From NCBI GenBank assembly GCA_963969365.1, contig OZ017748.1:1674001-1738000 (forward strand): DNA of 64,000 nt. Reading direction: 5' to 3'. The notes beneath the pieces are model-generated. The model was not told the DNA's origin, made no database searches, and worked only from the letters and a program-made list of their open reading frames with translations. This document shows, in pieces, positions 11,684-24,600 of this stretch (position 1 is its first letter; the number at the start of each line of letters is the position of its first letter). Origin of the DNA: Asterochloris sp. CNOR1. Taxonomy: Eukaryota > Chlorophyta > Trebouxiophyceae > Trebouxiales > Trebouxiaceae. Both the position numbers and the translations under genes were made by a program.

Positions 11684-14391
11684 ATGCCAGTGCTGCGTGT
11701 GGCGTTCTGCCACCCAGACCTCGGACTGGGCGGTAAGGCTGTCTTAGCTTGCCCAAAATAAGTCTTGCAATGACCAAGCGGAGTGGGCTGCTGCAGGTGC
11801 TGAGCGTCTAGTAGTGGACGCAGCAGTAGAGCTGGCAGATCATGGACACCTGGTGCACACCAGCAAGCTGGCCAGATCTACTTGCACTGGCAGTTGGTGT
11901 GAGCTGCACCTCTTTGCCTGCTGCAGGTCGATGTCTATACTGCTCATTATGATCCCAAACGCTGCTTCAATGAGACTGTTGACGGCCCGTTCACAGTGCT
12001 GGTGGCTGGCAACTGGTTCCCACGCCATGTGCTGGGCGCCCTGCATGCTTTGTGCGCCTACATTCGCTGCCTCCTGGCTGCCTGCTACATCGTCTGGCGA
12101 TCCTACCGGTGAGCCTGCGCTGAGACTGGCAGCAGCTGGCGGTGACACCTGCCACTCAGAACCAGACGTGCAGCAGCCCTGCCGGCAACGAGAGGCCCCT
12201 ATAATGACTCTCCCTGCATTGCCTGTACTGTGCTGGGTCTCTGCAATGGCTGGGGCCAGACTGGCTGGAGGGGCCTTGTACATTTGGAGTGTACCTGTAG
12301 CATACCACTCAAGCGCAAATCGGGCCACATTGCAGTGTGAGCCCTGAGAGGGTCTGAGCAGGAAGACACCTGGCTGCAGGCTGCAGACGCAGTATGATGT
12401 GATCATCGTGGATCAGGTGTCCGTTGTGCTCCCAGTGCTGCGATGGACGACCCAAGCAAAGGTGGAGACAGCAATGAGCTGCACTGTCACGTGGATGTTG
12501 CTGGACACCTACCCTGCACATGCCTGGGGTGACTCTGGCTTTGCTTGATGGCTTGTGCATCCCAGACCAGGGCAAGATGGACCTGAAGCTTGCTCTGCAG
12601 TCTGGACATGTTTGTGAGGCATGGTGGTGCTGCAGCTTGCTCTGCAGTGTACACCTTTGGCTCATCACCAAAGTTATGTGCACCCTGGCTGCAGGTGCTG
12701 TTTTACTGCCACTTCCCTGACCTCTTGCTGGTCCAGCGCAGGTCCTTTCTGAGAGCCATCTACCGGTGGCCCCTGAATGCTGCAGAAGAGTTGACCACAG
12801 GGCAGGCTGACAAACTGCTGGTGAACAGCCAGTTCACCCAAGGCAGGCTTCTGAAACACTGCTGCTCATTCACTCTAAGCCGGGTGTCCCTTGCGCTGTG
12901 TCTAACCGCCTCTTCAAGACCCCTGCACGGTAGTGCAGTGTCGTCACTGCATCTGCACACCCCACACCGGCAGTGACCCTGCACTGTTCCGTCAACCAGC
13001 TCACCCATGTGCAGGCGTCTTTGCAAAAACTTTCACCAGCCTGGCCAAGAGGGGAATCGTCCCTGATGTCCTGTACCCTGCTGTGCCAGTGCCATCCAAT
13101 CAGGAGCTCCAGACAGCCAGCGACTCTTGGCCCAGCATGGTCGATGAAGGCCTGTGCAGCTTCCTGCAGGAGCACACGGTGTTTCTGTCCATCAATCGCT
13201 TTGAGCGCAAGAAGGCGAGCTGCTGCATGCAGCTGATGCCCTCAGACTGTCATGAAGGAAAGGCAGTGCCCTGAGTACTGCGACAGGCAAGACAGCAACC
13301 TGAAGCTTAGCAGGACTTAGTCATTGGTAATGTCATAAGATTTGAAGGCCAAGCAAGTGTCACATTCTGCATCTTCCTGCAGGACCTGGCTATTGGTGCC
13401 TTCCCTGTGCTGCTGAAGCACCTTAGCTCTGCAGAAGGCTGTTCAAATCCAACTCCACTTTTGTCACAAGCTGCGTGCTGCTGCAGGACCTGGCGCTGGC
13501 TGTCCTCGCCTTCAGCGCGCTTCAGAAGCGCCTTGGGCTGAGGAGCACAGCTGCGGCAATGACTCGCCTGGTCCTCGCTGGTGGGTATGACACCAGGCTG
13601 GCAGAGAATCGGGAGTACTTCCAAGAGCTCAAGCAGCTAGTGCAGCAGCTAGGGCTGGAGCAACAGGTGAGGCTGGGAGCTGCGCAGTGGGTGCAGCCTG
13701 CTTGGGAGTGCTATTTGTGGGCATCAGCCTGCTGAACAGCTACCAGGACAGCCATGAGCACCTTCATGATGTGAGATTGCATCTCTGCTGCTCAGGGGCA
13801 AGGCACCCGACCTGCTGACCGCTGTGTGCTCATCTGTCCGCTGTGCTGGCAGGTGTGGCTGCTGCGCTCCTTCAGCGATCAGCAGCGGACAGCCCTGCTG
13901 GCAGCATGCCATGCTGTGGTCTATACGCCCCAACGGGAGCATTTTGGCATTGTCCCTCTTGAGGCCATGGCCTCCAGCCGTCCTGTGATTGCATGCAACA
14001 GTGGCGGTCCCATGGAGAGCGTGCTGCACGGCAAGACGGGCTTCCTGTGTGAGCCCTCGCCAGAACAGTTTGCTGCTGCCATGGCCACACTCCTGGTGAG
14101 GGTCTGCCCTGCAGCTGGTGCTTGCCTGATGCTGGTGCCTGTCTCAAGCTGCTTGCTGATCTGGCAAATCTTTGCAGACCACTCTGCGTGGGAAAGACCT
14201 GCTGCACAGCGATTGCTTGCTACATAGTGCTGTCTCGAAGTGCAGTCTCTCCTGTGCAGGAGGACAAGGCAGTGAAGGACATGGGCAATGCCGCCAGAAG
14301 TCATGTGATGAAGACTTTCTCCAGAACAGCCTTTGGCAACAAATTGCACACCATTGTCAGTGATCTGTGCAGACACAGAGCGAGCTATTGA
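11684..14391 (+). CDS. ALG2: ALG2 alpha-1,3/1,6-mannosyltransferase (GT4 family)
   Basis: ALG2 adds the second and third mannose to the dolichol-linked N-glycan precursor on the cytosolic face of the ER. Nine exons join in phase: 11684-11732, 11797-11852, 11927-12108, 12380-12461, 12695-12842, 13015-13214, 13487-13666, 13853-14095 and 14260-14391. They give 423 residues (human is about 416). Landmarks are an N-terminal '[17 protein letters not shown]' nucleotide-sugar fold, '[13 protein letters not shown]', '[10 protein letters not shown]', 'SINRFERKK' and the GT4 donor-site motif '[11 protein letters not shown]' followed by 'NSGGPMES'. Introns 5 and 6 begin with GC (12843 and 13215), because no in-frame GT fits. 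The start ATG gives '[14 protein letters not shown]', the usual beginning. SAR1 and NBAS, also secretory, lie nearby, but no co-regulation is implied. Confidence 0.95.
13376..13530 (+). repeat. Exon echo before ALG2 exon 7
   Basis: The acceptor and exon start at 13480-13530 (GCTGCAGGACCTGGCGCTGG, CTGTCCTCGCCTTC, CTTCAGAAGCGCC) are echoed at 13376-13425 (CCTGCAGGACCTGGCTATTG, GTGCCTTCCCTG, CTGCTGAAGCACC). Spacing is about 105 bp. The echo lies inside the GC-AG intron 6. Confidence 0.7.
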
Positions 14392-15439
14392 GATGCCCCT
14401 GCCAGCCTGTTAAAATGCCCTTTAGGTCCCCACGCTTCTCCAAAAGCCGACAAGCGCCCAGTTCCCAGAGCCTTTCGCGCAGCCAGACGCTCACCACCCC
14501 AGGCTTGACATGCCTCAGTATTCAGCTAAGCCCGCTGGTGCCAACCTTGAGTCCAAGACCGTGTACGTCTGCTCGGCTCGCTCCTTGGCCAGCTGCACAC
14601 CTGAATGTGAGGAACAACCGAAAGGCGTTCAACCCGAGCGCAAACAATAGCACTCATCGCTGTTGCGCTGAGCGAAGGTGAGGCTTCCCTCTCCACTCAT
14701 TATGCGTCCAGCAAAAGTGTTGGTGAGGTCTGCATGGGCCTGCCCGAACTTTGTGGCTGCCAGAAAGTCACCTGATGGACAGGAGGGTGGCAGCTTCATC
14801 TGCCGTCTTGAGCTTCTCCGTGCACTTCCACATGGACCTGCCCTTGCCTGCGTTGCTGGCAATACAGTGACTAGTCCTCAGCATCGCCTGGCTGCTGCGC
14901 AGGCTTCTGGAGTACTGGGTAGCTGAGGCGCGACGCCACGGTGTCAGAAGCTGCCGTGTGGTGACCTGGGTGCGCCGCAAGCTCGGGCCCAATATAGTAG
15001 TCTGGCGCAAGCGCAGCGACGGCACTTTAGGTTGTGCAGCCCCCTGTGTACTTTGCCAGCAGGTCCTTACGCGCTTCGACTTAAAGGTTCAGTGTTCATT
15101 AGGCAGCAGCGCCTGGTTCTCTGGACGCCTCACTGATCTTGACGCTCCCAAGGCAGATTTCACGTCTGGCCAGAGGCGCCACCTCAAGCTTGGGGGTGGG
15201 CCTGGCCCCATCAAGCCCAAATTTGTCAAGATCTGAGACAGACATCCCAAAAAGGCTCTGCATGTGCTTCAATCCATGAAAACCATCATGCACATTGAAG
15301 GCCTGCAAGAGTCCTTTCAAAACACATGTAAAGCCGTGCTAGGTGCAGTTGCAGTGGAGACGCCTGAGATCTGACAGTCCTGAAGGTGGCATCCCCATCA
15401 TCTGTTGGAGGTGCAGTAGTTGCGTGCCGCAGAAGACAT
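14392..15439. other. Region between ALG2 and SAR1 stop codons, coding status unresolved
   Basis: ALG2 (+) and SAR1 (-) converge here with about 1 kb between their stops. Both strands hold plausible short coding pieces. On the + strand, 15118-15234 reads 'FSGRLTDLDAPKADFTSGQR' and ends in TGA. On the - strand, about 14872-15030 reads 'APDYYIGPELAAHPGHHTA' and ends in a stop. Neither can be tied to a family or a consistent set of exons. It may be a small extra gene or long 3' UTRs. Confidence 0.3.
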
Positions 15440-17366
15440 CTACTTGATGTACTGGGACAGCCAGCGGAAACCCTCGCCGTAACCCATTCTTCTAACCTGC
15501 ACACATGCAATTGGCTGAAGTGCTCGTGCAGTTCCTTGCGCAGGATTGCAGTAGGAGTTGCAGACTCCTGCAAGTGACTGCTCCAGCTGGGGGCTTGGCC
15601 AGCAACCAATGAATTTTGAGAGGTCCCCCTGACGCCTGCCCAACATGCAGGCCTGACAGATGGTCCAGAGCAAAACTGCACACTGGCTCACCACACTGCA
15701 CATAAAAATCTCAATGGGCCGCATGCCAGAGTCTTTCTGGTCGCTCTTGCCCTTGCCGCTGGTGAAATTGGTCAAGCCCAGGTGCATTCGCAGCTCATCC
15801 TCGCTGGCAGCCTGCAGATATGGCAGAGGTCTTCAACCGCTCACAAAGAGCTGACGACGCCTTGTGCAACGCCGGCCTGGTTGCTGCCTTGGGCGATTTG
15901 CCTGTCGACGGTGCCGACAGAGGCCCCAGATGGGAGACACCTATGGGTCCACCAGCCTGACTGCTCACCCAGCAGTGTGCTTTGGACGCAGAGTTGGGGC
16001 AGCGCATGCTGGCAGCCACCAAAGGCAGCGAAAGTTGCGGGCAGCCCCCTTCAGAACATCTCTGTAGACTTCTGCAAATGTGCAACATGCCTTTATGCAG
16101 GCTCTGGCAGCTCATGCATGGAGGCAGACAGCAGCAGAGACACGTGACAGGCTGACCCTCCACAGCTGTGCCCATGCATGCTGAGCTGTGCCCGTTAGCA
16201 AGAGCGGAACACACATAGCATGCCTCAGGGGCCAGACATGTGCCTGCCAGCGCAAAAAGTCAAGCGCATTGAAGCACTGCCCACCTGTGGGACATCAATC
16301 TTGTTGCCCAGCACAAGGAAGGGCACTTTGGTCAGCCCATCATCGCTGAGGAGGCTGTCCAGCTCCTTTTTGGCCTCCACGAACCGTTCACGGTCCAATG
16401 CGTCCACCAGGAACACAACTGCGTCCACCTGCAGCCCGACACCCTGTGAGTACAACAACAGAAGAGCACTGGCAGCGGCTCTGCAATGCCCCTCTCATGC
16501 AGCATGCCTGTGCGTCCTCAACCCTGCAGTCAGCCACCCCAGTGCCTCTGCCAGCACTGAGCGTTGTGAGTGCAGGCCAGAACCTGAGGTCTTCTGTGCT
16601 GCGCGGCTTTATGAGGGGCTGAAAGCAGTCTGCATAGGGCGTCTGTCTGTCTATATCTCTCTTTCTCCCTCTGTGACCAGTGACTGCTGAGTGTCTGGAT
16701 ATTGAAAGCCGCTGGCATAGCAGTGCTCCTCCCAGTGATCTGCCCAGCCAGCTGCCCTCACCTGTGCATAGTAGTCCTTCCAGACTCGTCTGGCAATTTC
16801 ATGCCCACCAAGATCAAAGGCCTTGAAGTTGATGCCTGCCATCTGCAGCTCCTGCAGCAGCAGTGGCCATGCATCAGCACTGAGCTGTGCCCACTTTGAG
16901 ACATCAGGGCGTAGGCCAGGCCCCTGGGCTGCTTGTAGTAGCCAGGCAGCGACGTCAAATTCGGTAACAACCTGCCCATGAGCTCACACAGAACAGTCCT
17001 GAAAACATGGTCGACGTCAGGCAGGGATTACCGCACCTCAGACGTAGGGTGCTGTGTGGGCTGGTGCTGCTGCAACCTCTCATCCTTCAGCATGTGCATG
17101 AGGGTGGTCTTGCCAGCATTGTCAAGACCCTGCAGGGTGCCAGCCACAGGTTATGACAGCTTATGCGCACTGGGTGCAGCTCCGCCAGCTAGGCACGCAG
17201 GCCCCACCAGGAACAGGATTTTGGCATTCTTATTGTACAGGCCTAGCTGGTTCAAGATGCCATAGAACCTGCAAGCAGGACAAGGGGGGTTCTCGTCACA
17301 TGCTGCGACCCAATGCCAGCTGACCATGTGGGACAGGCATGCGTCTCACCAGTTGATCAGGAACAT
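15440..17366 (-). CDS. SAR1: SAR1 small GTPase (COPII coat initiator)
   Basis: SAR1 recruits the COPII coat to ER exit sites. Seven exons join in phase on the minus strand: 17366-17350, 17268-17208, 17129-17037, 16851-16762, 16428-16285, 15811-15692 and 15496-15440. They give exactly 193 residues, the normal SAR1 length. Visible are the N-terminal amphipathic start '[20 protein letters not shown]', the P-loop '[14 protein letters not shown]', switch I with '[12 protein letters not shown]', switch II '[17 protein letters not shown]', the guanine-specificity motif 'NKID', and the C-terminal signature '[11 protein letters not shown]' plus '[14 protein letters not shown]'. As usual for SAR1 there is no N-myristoylation glycine. 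All introns are GT-AG. Confidence 0.97.
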
Positions 17367-17734
17367 CCTGCTCAAACGCACAAAGCAGAGGTTCCTGCGA
17401 TCGACAGAGCGTCAGCACCTCTGATGCAAATGGGCTTGCTGCTGAAAGCTGTGTGGCTGGAACAACAAGTGATGAGCAGGCCTTTCAGAAGCTTCAGGGC
17501 CCTACAGTGCTGCTGATTTCCCTTCTTCTGTTTGCACAAGCTTTTTCATATGGCCACTGAGACAGATATTGCATCAGGGCTGCAATACCATGGCAGGCAA
17601 CTTCATTGACTCTGTGGGCAATGGGCTGCTTGGGCCGCAGATTGTGGCTGAATGCCCCTCTGTGTTCAGAGCGCAATGGCAACGGCACATCTAGTCTAAG
17701 AAGGGGCTGTCTTGACAAATGCACTGCCTAGTGT

Positions 17735-18238
17735 TCAGTACTCGAACGGGTGTACCCGCCCTGACAGCTTCTGCACGCCAGGGTCCAGGTTGACGTGGTA
17801 CTTTGCATTGGCCTTCTCTGATTGCCAGAAGCCATACGTCTTGGAGGGCTGGTACCAGTTTACGCGCCTGCAGGAGCAGCAGCAACAGCTGAATGATAGT
17901 CAGCACCTGCAGGGCGCGGGTTCACCTATGCACCGCAGTAGTGCCAGCTTGCTTGCAGGGAGCTGCGGCAGGGATGCCATGCAGAGCAGTATGCATGGGT
18001 GCCAAGCTCTCGCAGGTGATCACATTCTTTGACAGGGTGTTGCGGAACTAGCTGTGCCGTGGCAGGCCTGCATGCCCAGGCTGCTGCCTGACAGTCACAT
18101 CAGGCAGAGATGGACTCACAATTGCCTGGCAGCAGCAGCTGTTTTCTGACAGTGCTCTCTGAACTTCTCATCCCTCTTCTTAGGATCCTCCATGTACTTG
18201 ACAATGACTCCTTGCAGGAACTCATGGAGGAAAAACAT
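17735..18238 (-). CDS. Small unknown protein, two exons
   Basis: Two exons, 18238-18120 and 17867-17735 on the minus strand, join in phase across a GT-AG intron and give 83 residues. The protein starts 'MFFLHEFLQGVIVKYMEDPK', is strongly charged in the first half ('KKRDEKFREH'), and has an aromatic second half with 'VNWYQPSKTYGFW' and the end 'SGRVHPFEY'. Size, charge and aromatic patches are reminiscent of small accessory subunits of respiratory or photosynthetic complexes, but I do not recognise the family. The ATG follows a CAG, so it could also be a second exon with the true start further upstream. It lies tandem to SAR1 and divergent from MLH1. Confidence 0.5.
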
Positions 18239-18689
18239 CTGGGCTGGCCCTCTTGATGCAGACCGGTGAGGGCCTGTCACGCCTCAGATGCTGCCTGTCA
18301 AAGCCCCTGCGATTTGTGCGAACAATTACAGTTATCGTCGTATAGCAGGCCACAGCTGGGGACCCAACGACTGTTTCAGTTAGTAGCTTCATTGGACTGA
18401 TGTCAGACACAAAACATGGACATCTATGTATTGGTGCACCTGCTCACTTGGATCTTGGAAGGGTCAGCTTCTCCTGTGCATGTAGACTTGCTGACCTGGT
18501 CTTGAACACTGCAGCGATCATCCCTTCAGCTTTCACACATGCCTGCAGGCCTGAGGGCCCAGCAGGGCCCCATGTTTGGCCAGATCTGCCTTTGCCTCCA
18601 GGAAGCAATTCCAGATTTCATGGCAGGGAGCATATCATATAGACTGGGAAGCATGCTGACCTGATTTGAAGCCGCAGCCCTCCCAAATG
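18239..18689. promoter_or_regulatory. Divergent upstream region between the small gene and MLH1
   Basis: These 451 bases separate the two putative start codons, which point away from each other, so both promoters should lie here. No TATA box or recognisable operator stands out. The region is less GC-rich than the flanking exons and contains no convincing coding exon. Confidence 0.4.
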
Positions 18690-21600
18690 ATGGCACGGAT
18701 CAAGCGGCTGGATCCCAATGTGGTGAACCTCATTGCGGCAGGGGAGGTCCTCGTGCGCCCAGCGAACGCAGCCAAGGAGCTGATTGAGAACGCCATTGAT
18801 GCAGGTGAGGGCTGCATGCGTCCTGGCTGGCTTGCGCTTTCAGAGCTCACATGGCAGCATCAGCGTGTCATCCACGCCGCAGCTACACTGTCACCTGTGA
18901 CCTGCAGGAGGCAAGCACATCACGGTGACAGTCAAGGATGGCGGCATGAGGCTGCTGCAGGTGCAGGATGATGGGCATGGAGTGCAGGTTAGCCCCCAGC
19001 TTGTCTGCCAACAGGCACCTTGGGCCTCTTTGGCTCTGCTTGTCTCCCAGGGGTTTCAGTAAGAGGGTGCAGTGATTGTGACGGTGCACAGCACGCCATC
19101 AGAGCCAGCACAAAGGCTGCCATCTGCAAGAGTTGGGGGCCTCAAGCATCACCACTTTGGGTGGTGCTGCCCAATGTCGGGGGTGCTGAGAACCTTCCTC
19201 TGATCTGTGAGCGCCATTCAGCCCCCTGCAGCTCTGACCACAACTTGTTGGCCTGCAGCTCAAAGTCTCAGCCTGCAGTTGCAGCCAAGCGTTGTTCAGA
19301 CTCACAGCTGTTGTTCCACAGGTGGAGGATCTGCCCCTGCTCTGTGAGCGTCATGCCACCTCCAAGCTGCAGCAGTTTGATGACTTGGCCAGCATTGCGA
19401 CCCTGGGCTTTCGAGGCGAGGCTCTAGCCTCCATGTCATTCTCTGCACACCTCTCCGTGACTACCATGGTCAGGAATGCCGCACATGGGCACCAGGTGTC
19501 CTACAGGTACCTCTGCACAGGGAGCTGGCCCTGCCGTACTGCCGTCATGCCATGTTGCAGCCCCTTGGGAACTTCTGATATGCAAGCCGCCAGGCTAGAT
19601 AACTGCTTCTCGGCTCTTTTTTGCCCTGTGGAGGCCAGCTCGTGTGGGCTTCCCCTGCTGAGTCAGGGATGCCTCCCTCAGCAACCACAGCAAGGACTTC
19701 ACCTTACATGCAGGGATGGCGTGATGGATGCAGCGGGGCCCCAGCCCTGTGCAGCCCTGCCTGGCACCACCATCACTGTGCAGGACCTGTTCTTCAACAT
19801 GCCCATCCGCCGCAAGGTGAGCATGGGGGTGGGGTCGGGGCCTGCTGAGGAATCGTGCGCCTGCCCCTGTCTTTACCTCGCTCCCAGGCATGTGCCAAGT
19901 GCTTCCAGCACTAGAAGCGCAATGCTTGCAGGCCCTAAGGCTGATGCTAGAGTCCAGGTGCACGTCTTGATTGGCAGGTACTTGATCGCCAAGCAAGCCC
20001 GCAAGAGCAGCCTGATCATAGGAGCTGTCCTGTCGAGATGCTTGTCTGCGGCGGGCAGCTCAGAGCTGGGGTAGCTCTGCATGCCAAGTGCAGAAGATGA
20101 CCCCAGCCCTTCATGACAGGCCCCTGTAGTCTTCACTCAACCTTATCAATCCCTGTACAGGCCATGAAGAGAGGTGGCCTAGACTGCCACGACTCATCAG
20201 CAGGCCCCGCTATGCCATTTCACACATGCTGGCCCCTGTGCAGGCCATGAAGAGTGCAGGGGAGGAGTACTCGCGCATCATGGACATTGTTGGGCGCTAT
20301 GCCATACTGCACCCAGGGGTGGCCTTCACCTGCAAGCGCCAGGTGAGTGGGTCCTGGGTGTTTTCACAGGTGTCTTGGGGTCCTGGGCCTGCTGCCTTGG
20401 GGACGTCCAAATGTCCACCGAGGGGTGTGGCCCTCACCTGCAAACAGGGAGACACCCTCTGCGCGTGGCCGCTGCCTGTGCTGGGGGCCTGCATGCCTGC
20501 CTGTGGCTGGTGCTCTAGATGTCTGCACCCCTCTGCCGGGGGCTGGCCCTCACCTGCAAGCGGCAGATGTCTGGTCTGCATGGCCGCTGAGTTGAGCACC
20601 ACCTGCACTAAATTGGCTGCGTGGACTGCCTTCCTCCAATTTGGTGCAATCAGCTCACTGCTGGGGGGCTGTGCTGCTGCAGGGGGAGGCCCGTGCAGAC
20701 TTGCACACTCTGGCCAGCGCTGGCAGGGTGGACAACATCAGGTGGCGCCCCTCTCGTGCATTCTGCATGAGCCTGACGGGCCGGAAAGTGACCTGCTAGT
20801 GACTGCAACAGGTCTCCTGCACTGCTTTGCATCCTGTCAGCCCATCCAAAAGGACACCATTTGCAGGTGGCAATGAAACCCAGTCCTGCTGCCAACTGGA
20901 CCCACTGTTGAACCCTGGCTTGTTGGCCGTCTGGCTGGTGAGGTAGCAGTACACTCTTGCAGGTTGCAGACACCAGCTGTACATGCTGCAATGCTCTGTG
21001 CAGCAGCTTATACATGGACTCTGCCTGCAGGGCAATTCATGGGGACAACACAGCCAAGTCCCTCCTGCAGTTTCAGAGCGAGGCTGGGCCGGACCCCACA
21101 GACCCGAGTGCCACACAGCAGCCCGCCGAGCTGGTTTGCAGAGCTGAGGTGGGCCACGACACCTCCTCGACAGCTGCGCCCCACACATGTCAGTCACTGT
21201 GCAACAAACCTGAGCAGCCAAGTCCCCTTGGCCTACGCTGTGCAGGGTCAGAAGGCAAGCATTTCCCCACCTGGGAACTTCTGTCCATCAGGGATTTGCA
21301 TCAGACAAGAATTCAGCGGCGTTTGCTGTGCAGATTGCCTAGCTTACTGGGCTGAAAGTGTTCTGCACGGTAGGAGCATGCCTTACGCATCAGCTGCAAT
21401 AAATTTCCGTGCCCTTACGCTAGGCCGGCCTCATGCTGCAGGGCTTCGCCTCAGACAGCAGCTTCAATGGAAGGAAGAGCAGCTTCCTGTTCTTCCTCAA
21501 CCAGCGAGCCGTGGACAGCTCCAGCCTCAGGCGTGCAATCGAGGCAGTGTACTCATCTGTCTTGCCCAAATCAGCCAAGCACTTTGTGGTGCTGGTGAGC

Positions 21601-24600
21601 TTTTGCCTCTGCAAGTATGCCTGACATTAAACAATGTGCTATTTGCTGAAAGGTCGTTTGAGTGGGTTGGGCTTGGTGCATACTGCATTTGACCCTTGCC
21701 ACGCCTGCAGCCAGGGCACCGTCATTAGTGGTTGACAGGGCGCACAGAGGTGACGAGCCCTTGGCGCTGTGTGGCGGCATGCAGCTATCACAGTGGCAGC
21801 ACCAGTTGGCAAGGTCTGAGAGCAGATTGCAGGTGCAGATGGCGCGGGTGTCAGCCCCAGACATGGACTTCAAAGCGTTGTGTGCAGCACCAGGTCACCT
21901 CACAGCTGTCCCACTGGCAGCCACACCCGGCACAGGTCTAACAGCACCACTGCAGTGCAGATGGTGCGGGTGCCAGGCCCTCACGTGGATGTGAATGTGC
22001 ACCCCACCAAGCGCGAGGTCAGCTTCCTGTTCGAGGACAGGCTGGTGGAGGTGGTCTGCGCTGCCCTGCAGCAGGCGCTCACCAACACAACCTCCAGGTA
22101 GGGAGAGTCCATGTGGTCAACAGGCCCAACCTGCATGCCAGAGCCTCTGGCATAGCCCCCTGTCAGCAGCAGCTTGGCAAAGCTTTGCGAGTCTCACACA
22201 TGCCTGCTGTGAAGACGAGCGCAGATCTGACAGTCTTGGAATCCGTCAGGAATTCCATTGGTGCTGCTTTGCAGTGCAGGCCATGCTCAGGCCCCTGGGC
22301 AATGTGGCTGCCCTGCGGCCAGAAGTACAGATCACATCACAGTGCCACCTCCTGTCACACTCTCAAACAGTGCTCTACTGGTGCCCTGCAGCCAGATGTA
22401 CACCCAGGCGCCAACCAGCGCTGCGCCCTTACGGCCTCCTTCCAGCAAGGCAGCAGCCGACTCTGTCGCGCCCAAGCAGACTGTGGCGCCGCGCAGCCTG
22501 GTCCGGACAGACAGGTGAGGCTCCCCCGAATGGCTGCATCCAGCGACGTGGCTTGTGCCCGCAACTCTGGTCACGCGCCGCCGTTTCACAGGCCCCATCT
22601 GGCCATGCCCTGCCTGCAGAGAGCAGTAGCAGAGCCTGCTCCAGTGCGCTGCCCAGCCCAGCATGCAGGGGCCCCGGCTGCAGCATGTCACGCAATGCTC
22701 TCAGGCTGCACCTGGGAAGCGGCATCTGTGCCAGCTCAAAGCCTGGCCGTCAGGTATGCAGATGCTGGCCCTGATGCACTTGTGGACCAGGCTGAGGGTA
22801 CAGCATGTCTAGCTCAGCCGACACAAGACAATCGCTGAGCATGCACTCGTTTTACCACCGCTGGCGCCTTACATGTAAGTCCCTGGTCTGCTGAAGAGGC
22901 TTCTGCTGAGCAGCGCAGCTGCAAGGCTAATGCTAAAATGCTCAGATGTTCAGCCGTACTGCTGAGCTGATGCCTTTGCAGCATAACAGCAGTTGTCAAG
23001 CTGCACCGCCTTTGTGTAAGCCAACTTCGTACCCAGGCTTGACATGATGATGCTGCAGCAGTCCGGCATTATTCTAGCTCTGACACCAATATGCTGCTGC
23101 AGCCGAGCCCGCACCTTGGACGCCCTGTGGCGGTCCTCGCAGGCACACGGCAGCCCCCAGCCCATGGCCATCGACCCTGAAGATGCAGCAGCCTCGGCAG
23201 CTGCTGCAGCGCCTGCAGTCCGCAGGAAACGCTCCAGCCGGGGCCTGTCTACGGAGGATGCCGCTGTGGCTGACCTGCTGGGCATGGGGCAGGCCAGTCT
23301 GCAGGTGAGACTGACTCCTTGGGCTCAATACTGCTGCCAGGCAGCCCAGCAGTAGGCTCAGGCACAAAAGTTCTGGGCAGCACAGCTTGAGCCCAAGCTC
23401 CGCGGAGACTCAGTTTAACAGTCCCTCAAGTCCTCACCTGCGCCTGTGAGCTCCTCTCCAGCGAACCAGGAGCTCTTGCCTGCAGATGCAGGCAGCTTCT
23501 GAGGCAAAGGTCCTTGCAGGCTGCCCATGCAGACCCTACTGTATGCTATGGGCATATCCTCGACAAGATGGTATGAGTCATCAGGGCAAACTGTCTGGCC
23601 CAGGGGAGCCCCGGTCTGCCAATGGCTCTCCCTGTCAGCAACAAGGCCTTGAACACACACTGCTGATGAAGCAGGCAACGCCTGTCCTGCACTGCCATGC
23701 CCAGTCACAGCAGCCCTGCTTACTCAGCTCTGCCTCCAGGAAGTCAACATGCATCTTCAGCTGCTTGTCAGCAAACCCCTGCAGCCAGAATGGCAGCATG
23801 CCCTTGCTCATCATATCAGGCTAGTGCGCTGCATGCTCTTAAGCGCGACCAACATCAAGTGAGGAACCCGAGCTGCTTCTGCACTTGCCCTTACAAGCTG
23901 CAGAGCACCAATCACTCCAGGATCAGGTGCTGAGGCCAGAATGCAGCAGCCCTGCCACTAAAGACGACCGCTCACAGAGGAGCCAGCAGCCCTGCACCTT
24001 CTTGATCTGCCCTGCCACCCAGTAAACAAGTGAACTGACACCCCAGGGAGCTGCATCGCCTGCACAGGTCCAGCGCTGTTGCTGATGGGGCCTGTCTGTT
24101 CTCGATTGTTGCTTTAACAGACTAGCTGGATATGAGGGCGGGTCAGCCTGTAGGTGGGGAACACAGGCAGAGGCTGCACTCTAGCGGAGTGCGAGATGGC
24201 TGGCTTTTGGACAGGCCTGCCTGTAGGTGGCAATTGTAGATTGATGTGTAGTCCTGGGCAAGGCAGGGCTGGTAGCTCTTCTTACTTTCTGGCTGGCAGC
24301 TGTGGGAGGCATCACCTACCTGCTCTGTGCCTCTCTGCACCGCGGGAGAGTGGCAGTCACTGCTGCTGGAGGGCATGCACACTGCACATGACAACGCTCT
24401 GGATTCTAACTGCTCCAACCTTGCCCTTTGGCCAAACCTGCATAAGCAGAGGGCGTCAGCACAGCATCGCGTCAACTGCCCTGGCGGTGTTCTGCTCCAG
24501 CAAAAGGGTTTCATTGGCGCCATCCCAAGTTGCCATCCACTGCCCTGCAGGCGCAGTTGCCCCCGCCAAAGGCCTCTGCACGACACCACGTCAACCCTGA

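Noticed and set aside
22950-23367. Minus-strand open frames opposite MLH1 exon 11
   Set aside because: The plus strand gives 'LDALWRSSQ' and '[11 protein letters not shown]' joining in phase with both MLH1 neighbours; the opposite frames are composition shadows.
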